Positions 9,283 through 18,206 of a stretch of 61,809 bases of DNA are shown here, in pieces. The notes under the pieces were generated by a model. It ran no database searches. It was given only the letters and a program-made list of their open reading frames with translations, and was not told the origin of the DNA. Source of the DNA: JBBTCJ01 sp038043285 (GTDB lineage: Bacteria; Planctomycetota; Phycisphaerae; UBA1845); contig JBBTCJ010000142.1 in assembly GCA_038043285.1 (NCBI GenBank), forward strand, positions 1-61,809. The letters are read 5' to 3'. Both the position numbers and the translations under genes were made by a program. Each line of letters opens with the position of its first letter. Position 1 is the first letter of the stretch.

Positions 9283-10025
9283 GACTTCCGCTCCGATTCG
9301 GCGCCCTCCGTGACGACCTGAACCTCCGATCCGAGCATGTACCCCTTGCCCCGGACGGTGACGATCCATTCGGCGGCGGAGCCGCCGCGGTCCCCGGTGA
9401 GCTTCTGGCGAAGTCGCGTGACGTGCATGTCGATGGCCCGCGTCTCCACACCGCCGTCGCGTAGACCCCAGACGCAGGCGAGCAATTCCTCGCGCGATAC
9501 GGCCCGGCCGTGATGGGCGGCCAGGCGCTGCAAAATGTCCGCCTCCATTTCCGAGAGCGCAATGCGCTCGCCGTCGCCGCGGCAGATTTCGCGCCGCGCG
9601 CAATCGACCGTCGTATCCCCCGCGTGAATGCGCATCACCGGCGCGGGGCGATCGGGCGTGCGGCGGAGCACCGCCTCCACCCGGGCGAGCAACTCCCGCG
9701 CGGAGAACGGCTTGACGATGTAATCATCGGCGCCGGCGCGAAGACCGCGAACGCGGTCGTCCTCCGATCCACGGGCGGTCAGGATGATCACCGGCAGCGA
9801 CGGATGGGTGATGCGAAGCTGCTGCAACGCGGTGAACCCGTCCATCTTGGGCAGCAGCAGATCGAGCAGCACCAGATCGACGTTGGCGCGGCGAGCCTCC
9901 TGCAACCCGGCAAGACCGTCAGCGGCCTCGATCGGTTCGTAGCCCGATATCCGCAGCGCGTCGGCGATGCCGCGACGAATCGCCTCCTCGTCTTCGACCA
10001 CCACGATGGTTCGTTTCTTGGCCAT
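9279..10025 (-). CDS. OmpR/PhoB-family response regulator
   Basis: 248 residues. The receiver domain (about 4-118) shows the acidic pocket (VVVEDEEAI), phospho-acceptor Asp in LVLLDLLLPKMDGF, the switch Thr in ILTARGS and the conserved Lys in YIVKPFSARELLAR. A winged-helix DNA-binding domain follows, ending with the family signature RAIDMHVTRLRQKL and VRGKGYML. The start MAKKRTIVVVEDE at 10025 is the family-typical position. It is the partner of the kinase gene that overlaps it by 4 nt. Upstream (10026-10206) no gene is seen; the promoter should lie there. Confidence 0.95.
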   Translation of the reverse strand: MAKKRTIVVVEDEEAIRRGIADALRISGYEPIEAADGLAGLQEARRANVDLVLLDLLLPKMDGFTALQQLRITHPSLPVIILTARGSEDDRVRGLRAGADDYIVKPFSARELLARVEAVLRRTPDRPAPVMRIHAGDTTVDCARREICRGDGERIALSEMEADILQRLAAHHGRAVSREELLACVWGLRDGGVETRAIDMHVTRLRQKLTGDRGGSAAEWIVTVRGKGYMLGSEVQVVTEGAESERKS

Positions 10026-10206
10026 GATGTTGAACCCCGCTGAGACTCGCCGGACCTCGCCGGGTTTTGACCTGACCTCCGCGCCGGACCCGCACGCCGT
10101 GCGGCGTGCCGACGCCCGACGTGCCATTATATGCGTTTCGGCCCCAGCGACGACGTGAACCCATCCGGACGCCGATAGTTAATCGCCCGTTACACGGGTT
10201 CGAGGA

Positions 10207-10590
10207 TCAAGGCTGGACGGGGGTTCCGATATTCCACCGCTTTCGGGCAGCGCGATGCGCCACCACGGTCGCCAGGGCGACCCCCAGCGCGTCGGCGATG
10301 AAGTCGCCCAACGACATCGTCCGCCCGACGAAGGACTGGAGCCATTCGTCCGCGGCACCGTAGGCCAGGAACACGCCCGCCCAGGCCAGGTCGCGGCGAC
10401 CCGAACGACGTCCGACTCCGGTGCGGGCCCAGGCGCTCAGGGCCGTCAGAAAATAGTAGACCACGAAATGAATGATCTTGTCCGTCTGGCACCCGGGGAT
10501 CAGCCCTCGCGCCATCGGCGTGTGCGTGGCGATGAACAGCGCGAACCAGTAACCAAGCCAGACCCAGTTTCGATGACGCCTTGCAATCAC
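10207..10590 (-). CDS. VanZ-like membrane protein
   Basis: A 127-residue membrane protein. A GTG start at 10590 is preferred over the distant ATG at 10734 because GGAGG lies five bases upstream and the product then begins just before the first membrane segment. VanZ-like features are the THTPMARGLIPGCQTDKIIHF stretch between helices one and two (split here as THTPMARGLIP and DKIIHF), and ADEWLQSFVGRTMSLGDFIA before the last helix, as in the family pattern DE.hQ......R..s..D...N. VanZ proteins are linked to teicoplanin tolerance in enterococci; in planctomycetes the role is unknown. Confidence 0.8.
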   Translation of the reverse strand: MIARRHRNWVWLGYWFALFIATHTPMARGLIPGCQTDKIIHFVVYYFLTALSAWARTGVGRRSGRRDLAWAGVFLAYGAADEWLQSFVGRTMSLGDFIADALGVALATVVAHRAARKRWNIGTPVQP

Positions 10591-10733
10591 CCCAACCTCC
10601 GCGCGACGGCCGATCGTAGCACGCGACGTTCCTGGCCAGAGCCGCAACCATGAGGGGACTCGACGCGAACCCGCGAACCCGCGGACCGCGGACCGCGGGA
10701 CGCCGCGACGCGGAAGCCGCTTTCGACGCCCCA

Positions 10734-12677
10734 CTACGACGCGGCGCGGGCTGATTGAAGAATGCGTTTTCTCTCCGCCTGGTCGGCAACCGAGGCAACG
10801 GTGGCGACGATCTCGTTCGTCGGTTCGGGCGTCGACGCGACCATCGTCATCCCATCCGAGCGCAACGGAGAAACGCTCGCGGCGGCCGGAACGCCCGCCT
10901 TCACGCGCCGCACTGGTCGGGTCGCCTCGAGGTTCGCCGTAGCGATTCCGCCGGGGGTCGGTCGATCGACGGCGTTAACGACCTTGGACTCTAACACTTC
11001 CGTAGTCGCCTTGACCGCGACAGCGGCCCGCGACGGACGCGACCTGAGTTTGGGTGTCGGCGTGGCCGGGACGCAGGTTGGCGGGTCACCCGCTGCCGGA
11101 GCGATCGTTGCCGGTTCCGCCGGCCGCTTGGTCACCCGCAAGGCAGGCGCTTCCTTGATCCGTCGCCGCGCCGACGTGGGTTCCGACTGAGCCACCGGGG
11201 CACGATTGGCCGCCCCGGCGTGCGGAATCGAAATCGTCGGATCGCTTCTGGCCGCCACCTGAACGGGCGCAGCCGCGTTGGGGACCAGGGCGGTGCCGCT
11301 CCCTGAACCTTGACGCTGCGCGTAAAGGGCAGGCGGTGGCGGCACGGGTTCTGCGCTGGTTTTCTTGGACGGCACGGCGCGAGATTTCTTCGCGACGGCT
11401 GGTGGTCGATCGGCCGGACTCATTCGGGTGGGCGGATCGGACTTCCGCACCTCGGTTGAAGGGGTCGCCCGCAGCCCCTCGCTTGCGGTCCTGGTTTCGA
11501 CGGGCCGCTCCCTCACGGTCGCGGTACGGATTGGCACGNNNNNNNNNNNNNNNNNNNNNNNNNNNNNNNNNNNNNNNNNNNNNNNNNNNNNNNNNNNNNN
11601 NNNNNNNNNNNNNNNNNNNNNNNNNNNNNNNNNNNNNNCGTCGCCTGCGGTCCTGGTTTCGACGGGCCGCTCCCTCACGGTCGCGGTACGGATCGGCACG
11701 TCGCTTGCGGTCCTGGTTTCGACAGGCCGCTCCCTCACGGTCGCGGTATGGATCGGCGCATCCCCGCCGGCGGACTTCGTCGCCGTCGGTTTGGGCGACG
11801 CGGCCACCACCATTTTGATAGGCGTATGATTCACTTCGGAAGCGAATCCCACGTCTTCGGCTTCCAAGCCCTCGGACACCGTCGGCAGGGCGAACTCGGT
11901 GAAGATCTCGGCCGCGAGGCGCGCGTAGTCGGCCGCCCCGTTGCTCTTCGGGGCATAGTCGAAGATGGTCTGTCCGAAGCTGGACGCCTCGGCCAGCTTG
12001 ATGTTCCGCCGCACTGGCGTGGAAAAAAGGCGAGCGTTGGCCCAGGGCGTGTTCCCTCCTCTGGCGCCCGCGAGGAACTTCTGCAGATCCTCGAACACTT
12101 CGGTGGCGAGTTTGGTGTTCGGCTCGTGCAGGCACAGGATGATCCCGCTCACCGAAAGCCCGGGGTTGATCCGCTGCCGCACCAGCGTAACGGTCTCCAG
12201 GAGCTTCGACAGACCCTGCAAGCCAAAGAAGTGCGCTTGCAAAGGGATAACCACCTGATCGACGGCCGCCAGCGCGTTGATGGTCAACACCCCCAGCGAA
12301 GGAGGGCAGTCAATCAGCAGCACATCGTACTTGGTCTTGGCCGCCTGCAAGGCCTCGCGGAGAATGACTTCGCGCCCGGTGACGCTGATCAACTCGGCCT
12401 CCGCACCCGCGAGATCGATGTCCGACGGGACCACCTCAATTCCCTTGCGGGCGCGGGTGACGACCTTGTCGATCGGCGTCGAGTCGGTCAGCACGTCATA
12501 GATCGTCGGCTGATCGGGACCAACCTCGACGCCGAAGTGCAGCGAAAGGTGTCCCTGCGGATCGAGGTCCAGCAACAGAACCTTCAGTCCGCCGCGGGCC
12601 AGCGCCGCGGCGAGATTGGCCGTCGTGGTCGTCTTTCCTACGCCGCCTTTTTGATTGATGATCGCGATTCGTCGCAT
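10734..12677 (-). CDS. ParA/Soj-like P-loop ATPase with long repetitive tail (interrupted by assembly gap)
   Basis: The first 260 residues are a ParA/Soj-type ATPase: deviant Walker A KGGVGKTTTTANLA near the N-terminus, LLLDLDPQGHLSLHFG, Walker B-like DVLLIDCPPSLG and the late motif FSTPVRRNIKLAEA. Such ATPases drive chromosome, plasmid or complex positioning on the nucleoid. The remaining part is a Pro/Ala/Thr/Arg-rich tail containing a 20-residue tandem repeat (VPIRTATVRERPVETRTAS). The 100-N gap (11539-11638) falls within the repeats; 100 is not a multiple of 3 and is a placeholder, so the true tail length and the reading frame across the gap are unknown. No parB is adjacent. The C-terminal 250 residues keep the frame open and end in QSARAAS. 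Cytoplasmic; partner unknown. Confidence 0.85.
   Translation of the reverse strand: MRRIAIINQKGGVGKTTTTANLAAALARGGLKVLLLDLDPQGHLSLHFGVEVGPDQPTIYDVLTDSTPIDKVVTRARKGIEVVPSDIDLAGAEAELISVTGREVILREALQAAKTKYDVLLIDCPPSLGVLTINALAAVDQVVIPLQAHFFGLQGLSKLLETVTLVRQRINPGLSVSGIILCLHEPNTKLATEVFEDLQKFLAGARGGNTPWANARLFSTPVRRNIKLAEASSFGQTIFDYAPKSNGAADYARLAAEIFTEFALPTVSEGLEAEDVGFASEVNHTPIKMVVAASPKPTATKSAGGDAPIHTATVRERPVETRTASDVPIRTATVRERPVETRTAGDXXXXXXXXXXXXXXXXXXXXXXXXXXXXXXXXXXVPIRTATVRERPVETRTASEGLRATPSTEVRKSDPPTRMSPADRPPAVAKKSRAVPSKKTSAEPVPPPPALYAQRQGSGSGTALVPNAAAPVQVAARSDPTISIPHAGAANRAPVAQSEPTSARRRIKEAPALRVTKRPAEPATIAPAAGDPPTCVPATPTPKLRSRPSRAAVAVKATTEVLESKVVNAVDRPTPGGIATANLEATRPVRRVKAGVPAAASVSPLRSDGMTMVASTPEPTNEIVATVASVADQAERKRILQSARAAS
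11479..11760 (+). repeat. 60-bp minisatellite inside the ParA-like gene
   Basis: Three full 60-bp units are visible at 11479-11538, 11641-11700 and 11701-11760, differing at only a few positions, with the N gap between the first and second. Each unit contains GGCCGCTCCCTCACGGTCGC followed by GGTACGGATCGG, the core of the dispersed intergenic repeat. Being 60 bp, it adds 20 codons per copy without a frameshift. Confidence 0.92.
11539..11638. other. Assembly gap (100 N)
   Basis: Exactly 100 undetermined bases, the usual placeholder for a scaffold gap of unknown size. It lies between identical repeat units, so collapse of a longer tandem array is the likely cause. Confidence 0.99.
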
Positions 12678-13115
12678 CGGTCATCCCTTACCGATCCGCG
12701 GGCTTGCCCCGCGTTGGATGCCAGCCTCCCTGCACCAACTCACGCACGCCCAGTATACGCCGATCGGATGCGGGCTGTAAACGAAATTTCCGGGCATGCC
12801 AGTCGGGACGGGCTCCCGGGCGACCATACGCCGTCTACCACGGAGCCCGATCTTCATCCCCGCTTGAAATTATCTTGAACGCCCGTGCCCCGTTATGGTA
12901 GACTGCCCTTTCGTACAAGTCGACGGAGCGCCTCATTGGATTCGCCGGGTGGTCGCGATGATAGAACGCGTGCGTTCGTCGTACAAACTTTCTTCTGAAG
13001 TCGCCCGATTTCAACAGAATGGATCATCGTGCCCCCACCCTTTGCTAGCGCAAAGGATGGGCCACCCGGCCCTTCCCGTTCGGGAGACGATCGAGCATTC
13101 CGTAAGGAAGGCCTA
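12678..13115. other. Divergent intergenic region with a hairpin
   Basis: The gap between the divergent ParA-like gene and the beta-helix gene should hold both promoters. Positions 13035-13062 form a hairpin with a perfect CCTTTGC/GCAAAGG stem and a TAGC loop, flanked by partly complementary CCAC/ATGGG; this resembles a dispersed palindrome. No gene is supported. Confidence 0.45.
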
Positions 13116-16100
13116 TTGAACCGCTCTTTTCGCACTCTTGCGTTAGCGGCAATGGTTGTCGGTTGCGCCGTCAACCGCGCACCAGCCATTACGATCATCG
13201 TCAACGTTGACGGCGACCAGGCTGACTTGAGCGGCGGCACCGGCCTTTGCGACATTGACAGCTTTTTCAATGGGTTGCAGTGTACGCTCCGCGCCGCGAT
13301 CCAGACGGCCAACGCAACGGCGGGGACGGACACCATCATGTTCAGCATCGGATCGGGCATCAAGACCATCGCCCCGTCGAGCCAGCTTCCGTTGATCACC
13401 GAGGCGGTCAACATCGACGGTTTCACGCAGAAGATCATCATTCGCGATCGGGAGGTTGATTGCCACGCACAATTGGACCACCCCTGCATCGAAATCAGCG
13501 GAGCCGGGGCGGGGGTGACGTCGGGACTCACCGTGCTCACCAGCGGCTGTACGGTACGAGGATTGGTCATCAACGGGTTTTCGGGCCACGGGATCGCGGT
13601 GTTGGGATCGAACAACCTCATCGGGCCCAATTACATCGGAACGAACGTGACCGGCGATGCGCCGATCGGCAACCTCGGCAGCGGGATCGCGGTTACGGGC
13701 AACAACAATCTCATCGGCGGCGCGCCGGTCGCCGGAATCCGCCAGGTGATCTCGGGCAACGGAACGGATTTCCCGGAGGGCGGGATCACCATTAGCGGAC
13801 AGGGCTCGGCCGGCAACCGGATCGAGGGGAACCTCATCGGAACCGACGACACGGGAACGGTCGCCTTCAACGGCCTGTGGAACGAGACGGGCGTCATGGT
13901 CGTCGGGGGCACGAATACGACGATCGGCGGAACGACCGCGGCGGCGCGGAACATTATCTCCGGCAATTTCGAAGACGGCATTTATGTGGGCGCGGTGGGG
14001 TCGGTGAGCATCGTGGGGAACTTCATCGGGTTGGACATCAGCGGAACGTTTGCCCTAGCAAACAAGGACAACGGCGTGGACCTTGTATATCAACCCGGGA
14101 TGGTGGCCGTGGTGGGAGGTGCGACTCCGGAATCCCGCAACGTCATCTCCGGAAACTTCGGAAGCGGCGTGCGTGTCACGGGGATACCTTCCTATCCCCT
14201 CGGTGAGGTCATCGTCGGCAACTACATCGGCACCGACGTTTCTTCGAGCATCGCACGTGGGAATTCCTTCGCCGGCGTGCGACTGGATGTCGGCACGACG
14301 AGCTGCGTGGTGCGCGGGAACGTGATCGCCGGCAATGGTTATGGGGTGGCCATCCTCGGCCCGCTCGGCGCCCCCTACCTGACCACGGGAAACAGGATCG
14401 TGGGCAATTTCATCGGCACAAACGAACTGGGCAACTATGGAACGGGAGTTTGGCTTTACGCGACGACGAACAACGTGATCGGCGGATCGGCGTTGGAGGA
14501 CCGCAACTACATCACGGGCAGCGGCCATAACGGGATCGAGATTCAGGGACCCGAGACGAGCGGCACGGTGATCCAAGGCAACTACATTGGGAACCCCCTC
14601 GGCGTGACGCTACTGACCAACTCCTATTCCGGCGTGTTGATCAACGATTCGTCGGGACACACCGTGGGCGGCGGCGGGCCGGGCGAGGGCAATGTCATCT
14701 CCGGGAATCTCTGGTACGGCGTACAGATTCTCTACGTCGGCGCCGGCGCCTCGGGCAATGTCGTACGCGGCAACTTCATCGGCACCAACCCGACTGGAAC
14801 TTCTGCACGGAGCAACACGCTAGGCGGAGTTCAGATCGTGAGCGCCAGCGGCAACACGGTAGGCGGGTCGGGCGCGGGCGAGGGGAATCTGATTTCGGGC
14901 AACGGGGGGCCTGGGGTTCACGTGCTGCGACAGAACGCGTTGCCGCTCGACAATCAGGTTGTCGGCAACCGGATCGGGACGGACACGACCGGGATGGTCG
15001 ACCTGGGGAATGCGGGGGCCGGCGTTCACGTGGAGGGCGCAGAGCGAACCAGCATCGGCGGGGCAGCTCCGACCGATCGCAACGTCATTTCGGGAAACAA
15101 CCAGGGTGGAATCTTCATCACCAACCCCAATCCCACAGGCCCGGAGCAGACGCGCGTCCTGGGAAACCTCATCGGAACGGACATTACCGGGACGGTCGCA
15201 GTCGCCAACAACGGGAGCGGCATCTTGATTTTCGACGCATCCGGTCAGCGGATCGGCGGCATGAACCCCGGCGAAGGCAACGTCATCTCCGGCAACAACG
15301 GAGCGGGAATCCGCATCGCGGCCGCGGCCGCCTCGGCGGACTCCAACGGCGTTTTCGGGAACTTCATCGGGACTGATGCGACGGGGACGGCTCGTTTGGG
15401 TAACTTCACATTCGGGGTGGATATCAGCCATGGGTTCTACAACAGCATCGGACTGGCGGAGGCCGGGGGCGGGAACGTGATCTCCGCCAACGGAGTTTCG
15501 GGCGTTTTGCTCCACGACGGGGCCTCGCGGAACATCCTCTCCAACAACTTCATCGGTATCGATGTGACGGGACTGATCGATTTGGGGAACTCGGTGGATG
15601 GGGTGATCATCGAGAACGCGCCGGAGAATTACGTCGGCGCGGACTTCTTCGACAGCGGCGTGGTGGGCAACGTGATCTCGGGGAACGATCGCCACGGGGT
15701 GCACCTGTTGGATGGGGACGCCTTCGACAATGTCATTGAGCGCAACCGGATTGGCGTCGGTGTCGATGGCGCGACACCTCTTCCCAACCTCGCCAGCGGC
15801 GTCTTCGTGGATCGGGCCCCGAACAATACCATCGGCAGCGCGGACGAGCCTCCACAAGGCAACGTCATCGCCTACAACGGCGAGGATGGCGTGACCGTCA
15901 AAGAAACGACGGGGGTCGCCATCCGGCGGAATGCGATGTACGCCAACGGCGGACTGGCGATTGACCTGGATGACAATGGCATGTCGCCCAACGACATCCC
16001 CGATGACGACCCCGGAGCCAATGAACTGCGGAACTTCCCGCAGATCCTTGCAGCCGTCAACGCCGACGTAACCTACGTCACGGGGGAACTGGCAAGTGTT

Positions 16101-16523
16101 CCGGACACGGCGTTTCGGATCGAGTTTTTCTCCAGCTTGGATTGCGACGTGAGCGGGCACGGCGAAGGCGGACAATACTGCGGCGGTACAGACGTGACCA
16201 CCGGGGCGAACGGGACGACGTCTTTCCATTTGGCGTTGCCGGAGTTGGTCCCGGGGGAGCTTCGGCTCACGGCTACGTCTACCGATCCCCTCGGCAATAC
16301 CTCGGAATTCTCCGCCTGCGTCGAAGTTGTGCCCGTCTCCCCGGCCGATTTCGATCTCGACGGAGATGTGGACGATGAGAACTACGTCACGTTTTTCGAC
16401 TGCGTGACCGGCCCCATGAACGGACCGCTCACCAAGGGCTGCGACCTCGCCGACCTCGATGACGACGTCGACGTGGACCTCGAGGACTTCCGCCTTTTTT
16501 CTCTGCAGTTTACCGCTGAGTAG
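13116..16523 (+). CDS. Giant secreted right-handed beta-helix repeat protein with dockerin-like tail
   Basis: About 1135 residues when begun at the TTG at 13116, which follows TAAGGAAG and gives a classical signal peptide (NRSFRTLALAAMVVGCA). An ATG at 13029 would add 29 residues without signal character. After the signal comes a CSLREA-like module (GLCDIDSFFNGLQCTLRAAI, then QTANATAGTDTI). The body has about a dozen or more repeats of the type NxIGT(D/N)xTGT, ending GxNVISGNxxxGVxI, which is the pattern of parallel beta-helix surface proteins. The tail has two acidic loops (DFDLDGDVDDENY and DLDDDVDVDLEDF) like a dockerin/EF-hand module. Likely an exported surface or matrix protein; no enzymatic residues are recognised. 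Transcribed alone, divergent from the ParA-like gene and convergent with gatB. Confidence 0.82.
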   Translation: MNRSFRTLALAAMVVGCAVNRAPAITIIVNVDGDQADLSGGTGLCDIDSFFNGLQCTLRAAIQTANATAGTDTIMFSIGSGIKTIAPSSQLPLITEAVNIDGFTQKIIIRDREVDCHAQLDHPCIEISGAGAGVTSGLTVLTSGCTVRGLVINGFSGHGIAVLGSNNLIGPNYIGTNVTGDAPIGNLGSGIAVTGNNNLIGGAPVAGIRQVISGNGTDFPEGGITISGQGSAGNRIEGNLIGTDDTGTVAFNGLWNETGVMVVGGTNTTIGGTTAAARNIISGNFEDGIYVGAVGSVSIVGNFIGLDISGTFALANKDNGVDLVYQPGMVAVVGGATPESRNVISGNFGSGVRVTGIPSYPLGEVIVGNYIGTDVSSSIARGNSFAGVRLDVGTTSCVVRGNVIAGNGYGVAILGPLGAPYLTTGNRIVGNFIGTNELGNYGTGVWLYATTNNVIGGSALEDRNYITGSGHNGIEIQGPETSGTVIQGNYIGNPLGVTLLTNSYSGVLINDSSGHTVGGGGPGEGNVISGNLWYGVQILYVGAGASGNVVRGNFIGTNPTGTSARSNTLGGVQIVSASGNTVGGSGAGEGNLISGNGGPGVHVLRQNALPLDNQVVGNRIGTDTTGMVDLGNAGAGVHVEGAERTSIGGAAPTDRNVISGNNQGGIFITNPNPTGPEQTRVLGNLIGTDITGTVAVANNGSGILIFDASGQRIGGMNPGEGNVISGNNGAGIRIAAAAASADSNGVFGNFIGTDATGTARLGNFTFGVDISHGFYNSIGLAEAGGGNVISANGVSGVLLHDGASRNILSNNFIGIDVTGLIDLGNSVDGVIIENAPENYVGADFFDSGVVGNVISGNDRHGVHLLDGDAFDNVIERNRIGVGVDGATPLPNLASGVFVDRAPNNTIGSADEPPQGNVIAYNGEDGVTVKETTGVAIRRNAMYANGGLAIDLDDNGMSPNDIPDDDPGANELRNFPQILAAVNADVTYVTGELASVPDTAFRIEFFSSLDCDVSGHGEGGQYCGGTDVTTGANGTTSFHLALPELVPGELRLTATSTDPLGNTSEFSACVEVVPVSPADFDLDGDVDDENYVTFFDCVTGPMNGPLTKGCDLADLDDDVDVDLEDFRLFSLQFTAE

Positions 16524-16669
16524 CGCGTTCGGAGCCGCGAGCGCGGTAGGCGCCATGCGTCCTGTACGGGTCAGGCTTCCCCCACGATTGTCGACGTGCT
16601 TTCGGTCAATGGATACGGCGCGGCGCTGATCGAAACGCCGCGATCCGAAAAACAAACGGTGACAGACCA

Positions 16670-18142
16670 CTACGTTTCCGCGCGACGTCGTTGCAGCCGT
16701 TCCTCGATCAGCCGTCCAACAAGTTTGGGATCGGCCTTCCCGCCGGAAAGACGCATGACTTGTCCGCGAAGGAAGCCGGCCGCCGCCTGCGACTTCTTCG
16801 GATTGGCCATCGCGTCGCGTACCGCCTGTTCGTTGGCCGCGAACGCCTGATCGACCCACTGTTGATTCGCCCCCGCGTCCTGCACCTGAATCATTCCCAA
16901 CGACTCCGCCAGCGCCTGGGGCAACTCCGTTCGACTCAGCATCAACTCGGCGATCTGGTTGGCTGCGGTTTTTCCGATGATTCCGCCGGCGGTGATTTCG
17001 GCCAAGGCGGCCATGCGATCGGCGCTCACGCCCAACTCGGTGACACCGACGCCGCGATCGTTGGCCAGCTTGAGCCAGACGTTGACCAACTGTTTGCCGG
17101 CGACCTCCGCCGGACCGCCGGCGCGGACCACTTCTTCGAAGAGGTCCGCCGTCGGTCGGTGGGTGACGATGGTCTCCGCATCGGCGGCGGAAAGAGCGTG
17201 TTGGGACGAGAACCTCTTCCGTCGCGCGACCGGAAGCTCGACCAGCCGGGCACGAATCGACTCCAGGGCGGCGTCGGAAATATCCACCGGCACAAGGTCA
17301 GGGTCGGGGAAGTAGCGATAGTCGTGGGCCGCCTCCTTGCCCCGCTGGAACTCGGTGACGCCGCGTTCGGCGTTCCACCCGCGATTCTCGCTGGGAGCTT
17401 TGCCGAAAACGTAATCGTGATCCGCCTGCCACTCCGCCACCTGCCGCTGCACGTCGAACTCGATCGCCTGGCGCACGAAACGGAAGCTATTGATGTTCTT
17501 GATTTCCGCGATCGGCGTGCGATACTCCGTCCCGCTGACCTCGATGGCCACGTTGACGTTCGGCTCAAAGCGCATCTGACCCAACTGCATGTTCGCGTCG
17601 CCGACGCCCAGGTGGGTCACCAGCCGTTGCAGCTCGATGCAGAAGGCGTAGGCTTCGTCCGCCGATTCGAGGTCCGGCTCGGTGACGATCTCAATCAGCG
17701 GCGTGCCGGCCCGGTTGAGGTCCACCAGCGTGAAATCTCCCTGGTCGTGAAGATTCTTCCCCGCGTCTTCCTCGACGTGTGCTCGGCGGATGCGGATGGT
17801 ACGCGGCGCGCCGTGGACCTCGATCTCGAAGCGGCCCTCCCGCGCAATCGGCAGATCGTATTGGCTGATCTGGTAGTTTTTCGGCATGTCCGGGTAGTAG
17901 TAGCTCTTGCGGTCCCACTTGCTGTGCCGCGCAATCGAGCATTGCAACGCCAGCCCGGTCAGCACCGCGTGCTCGAAGGCCGCGCGGTTCATCACCGGAA
18001 GCGCACCCGGATGCCCCAGGCACACTTCGCACACGCAGGAGTTCGGCGGAGCGTCCGTGCGCACGGGGCACCCGCAGAACAGCTTGGTGCGCGTGCGGAG
18101 CTGCACGTGGACTTCCATGCCGATGATCGGACGGATGTTCAT
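16670..18142 (-). CDS. gatB: Asp-tRNA(Asn)/Glu-tRNA(Gln) amidotransferase subunit B
   Basis: Subunit B of the GatCAB amidotransferase, which converts misacylated Glu-tRNA(Gln) or Asp-tRNA(Asn) to the amide using ammonia from GatA. The 490-residue length matches the family. N-terminal IGMEVHVQLRTRTKLFCGC, the Zn-binding Cys pairs (FCGC and CVCEVCLGHPG), KWDRKSYYYPDMPKNYQISQ, and the C-terminal YqeY-like tail (SAAAGFLRGQVMRLSGGKA in slightly different order) are all visible. The ATG at 18142 is used since the protein family begins at MNIRPIIGMEVH; a longer upstream frame lacks family similarity. gatA and gatC are not adjacent, as is common in Planctomycetota. Confidence 0.95.
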   Translation of the reverse strand: MNIRPIIGMEVHVQLRTRTKLFCGCPVRTDAPPNSCVCEVCLGHPGALPVMNRAAFEHAVLTGLALQCSIARHSKWDRKSYYYPDMPKNYQISQYDLPIAREGRFEIEVHGAPRTIRIRRAHVEEDAGKNLHDQGDFTLVDLNRAGTPLIEIVTEPDLESADEAYAFCIELQRLVTHLGVGDANMQLGQMRFEPNVNVAIEVSGTEYRTPIAEIKNINSFRFVRQAIEFDVQRQVAEWQADHDYVFGKAPSENRGWNAERGVTEFQRGKEAAHDYRYFPDPDLVPVDISDAALESIRARLVELPVARRKRFSSQHALSAADAETIVTHRPTADLFEEVVRAGGPAEVAGKQLVNVWLKLANDRGVGVTELGVSADRMAALAEITAGGIIGKTAANQIAELMLSRTELPQALAESLGMIQVQDAGANQQWVDQAFAANEQAVRDAMANPKKSQAAAGFLRGQVMRLSGGKADPKLVGRLIEERLQRRRAET

Positions 18143-18206
18143 GGACGTGTCACCATGATGGTCGATAGGCTTCAAGTCGCCCTTCCTGTCGAGCCGTCGA
18201 CCGGCC

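Noticed and set aside
7693..9321. Long plus-strand open frame (542 codons)
   Set aside because: It lies opposite the histidine kinase gene, whose motifs are conserved, and has no similarity of its own. GC-rich DNA produces such antisense frames throughout.
9283..9603. Longer kinase start at 9603
   Set aside because: It would run through the response-regulator gene in another frame; the ATGA overlap at 9279-9282 is the supported start.
11479..11760. CRISPR-like array
   Set aside because: Units are contiguous 60-bp repeats without variable spacers, and they are in frame with a gene. The N gap adds no spacer evidence.
14820..16859. Long minus-strand open frame (679 codons) inside the beta-helix gene
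   Set aside because: It is antisense to a clearly repetitive secreted protein and its composition mirrors that repeat.
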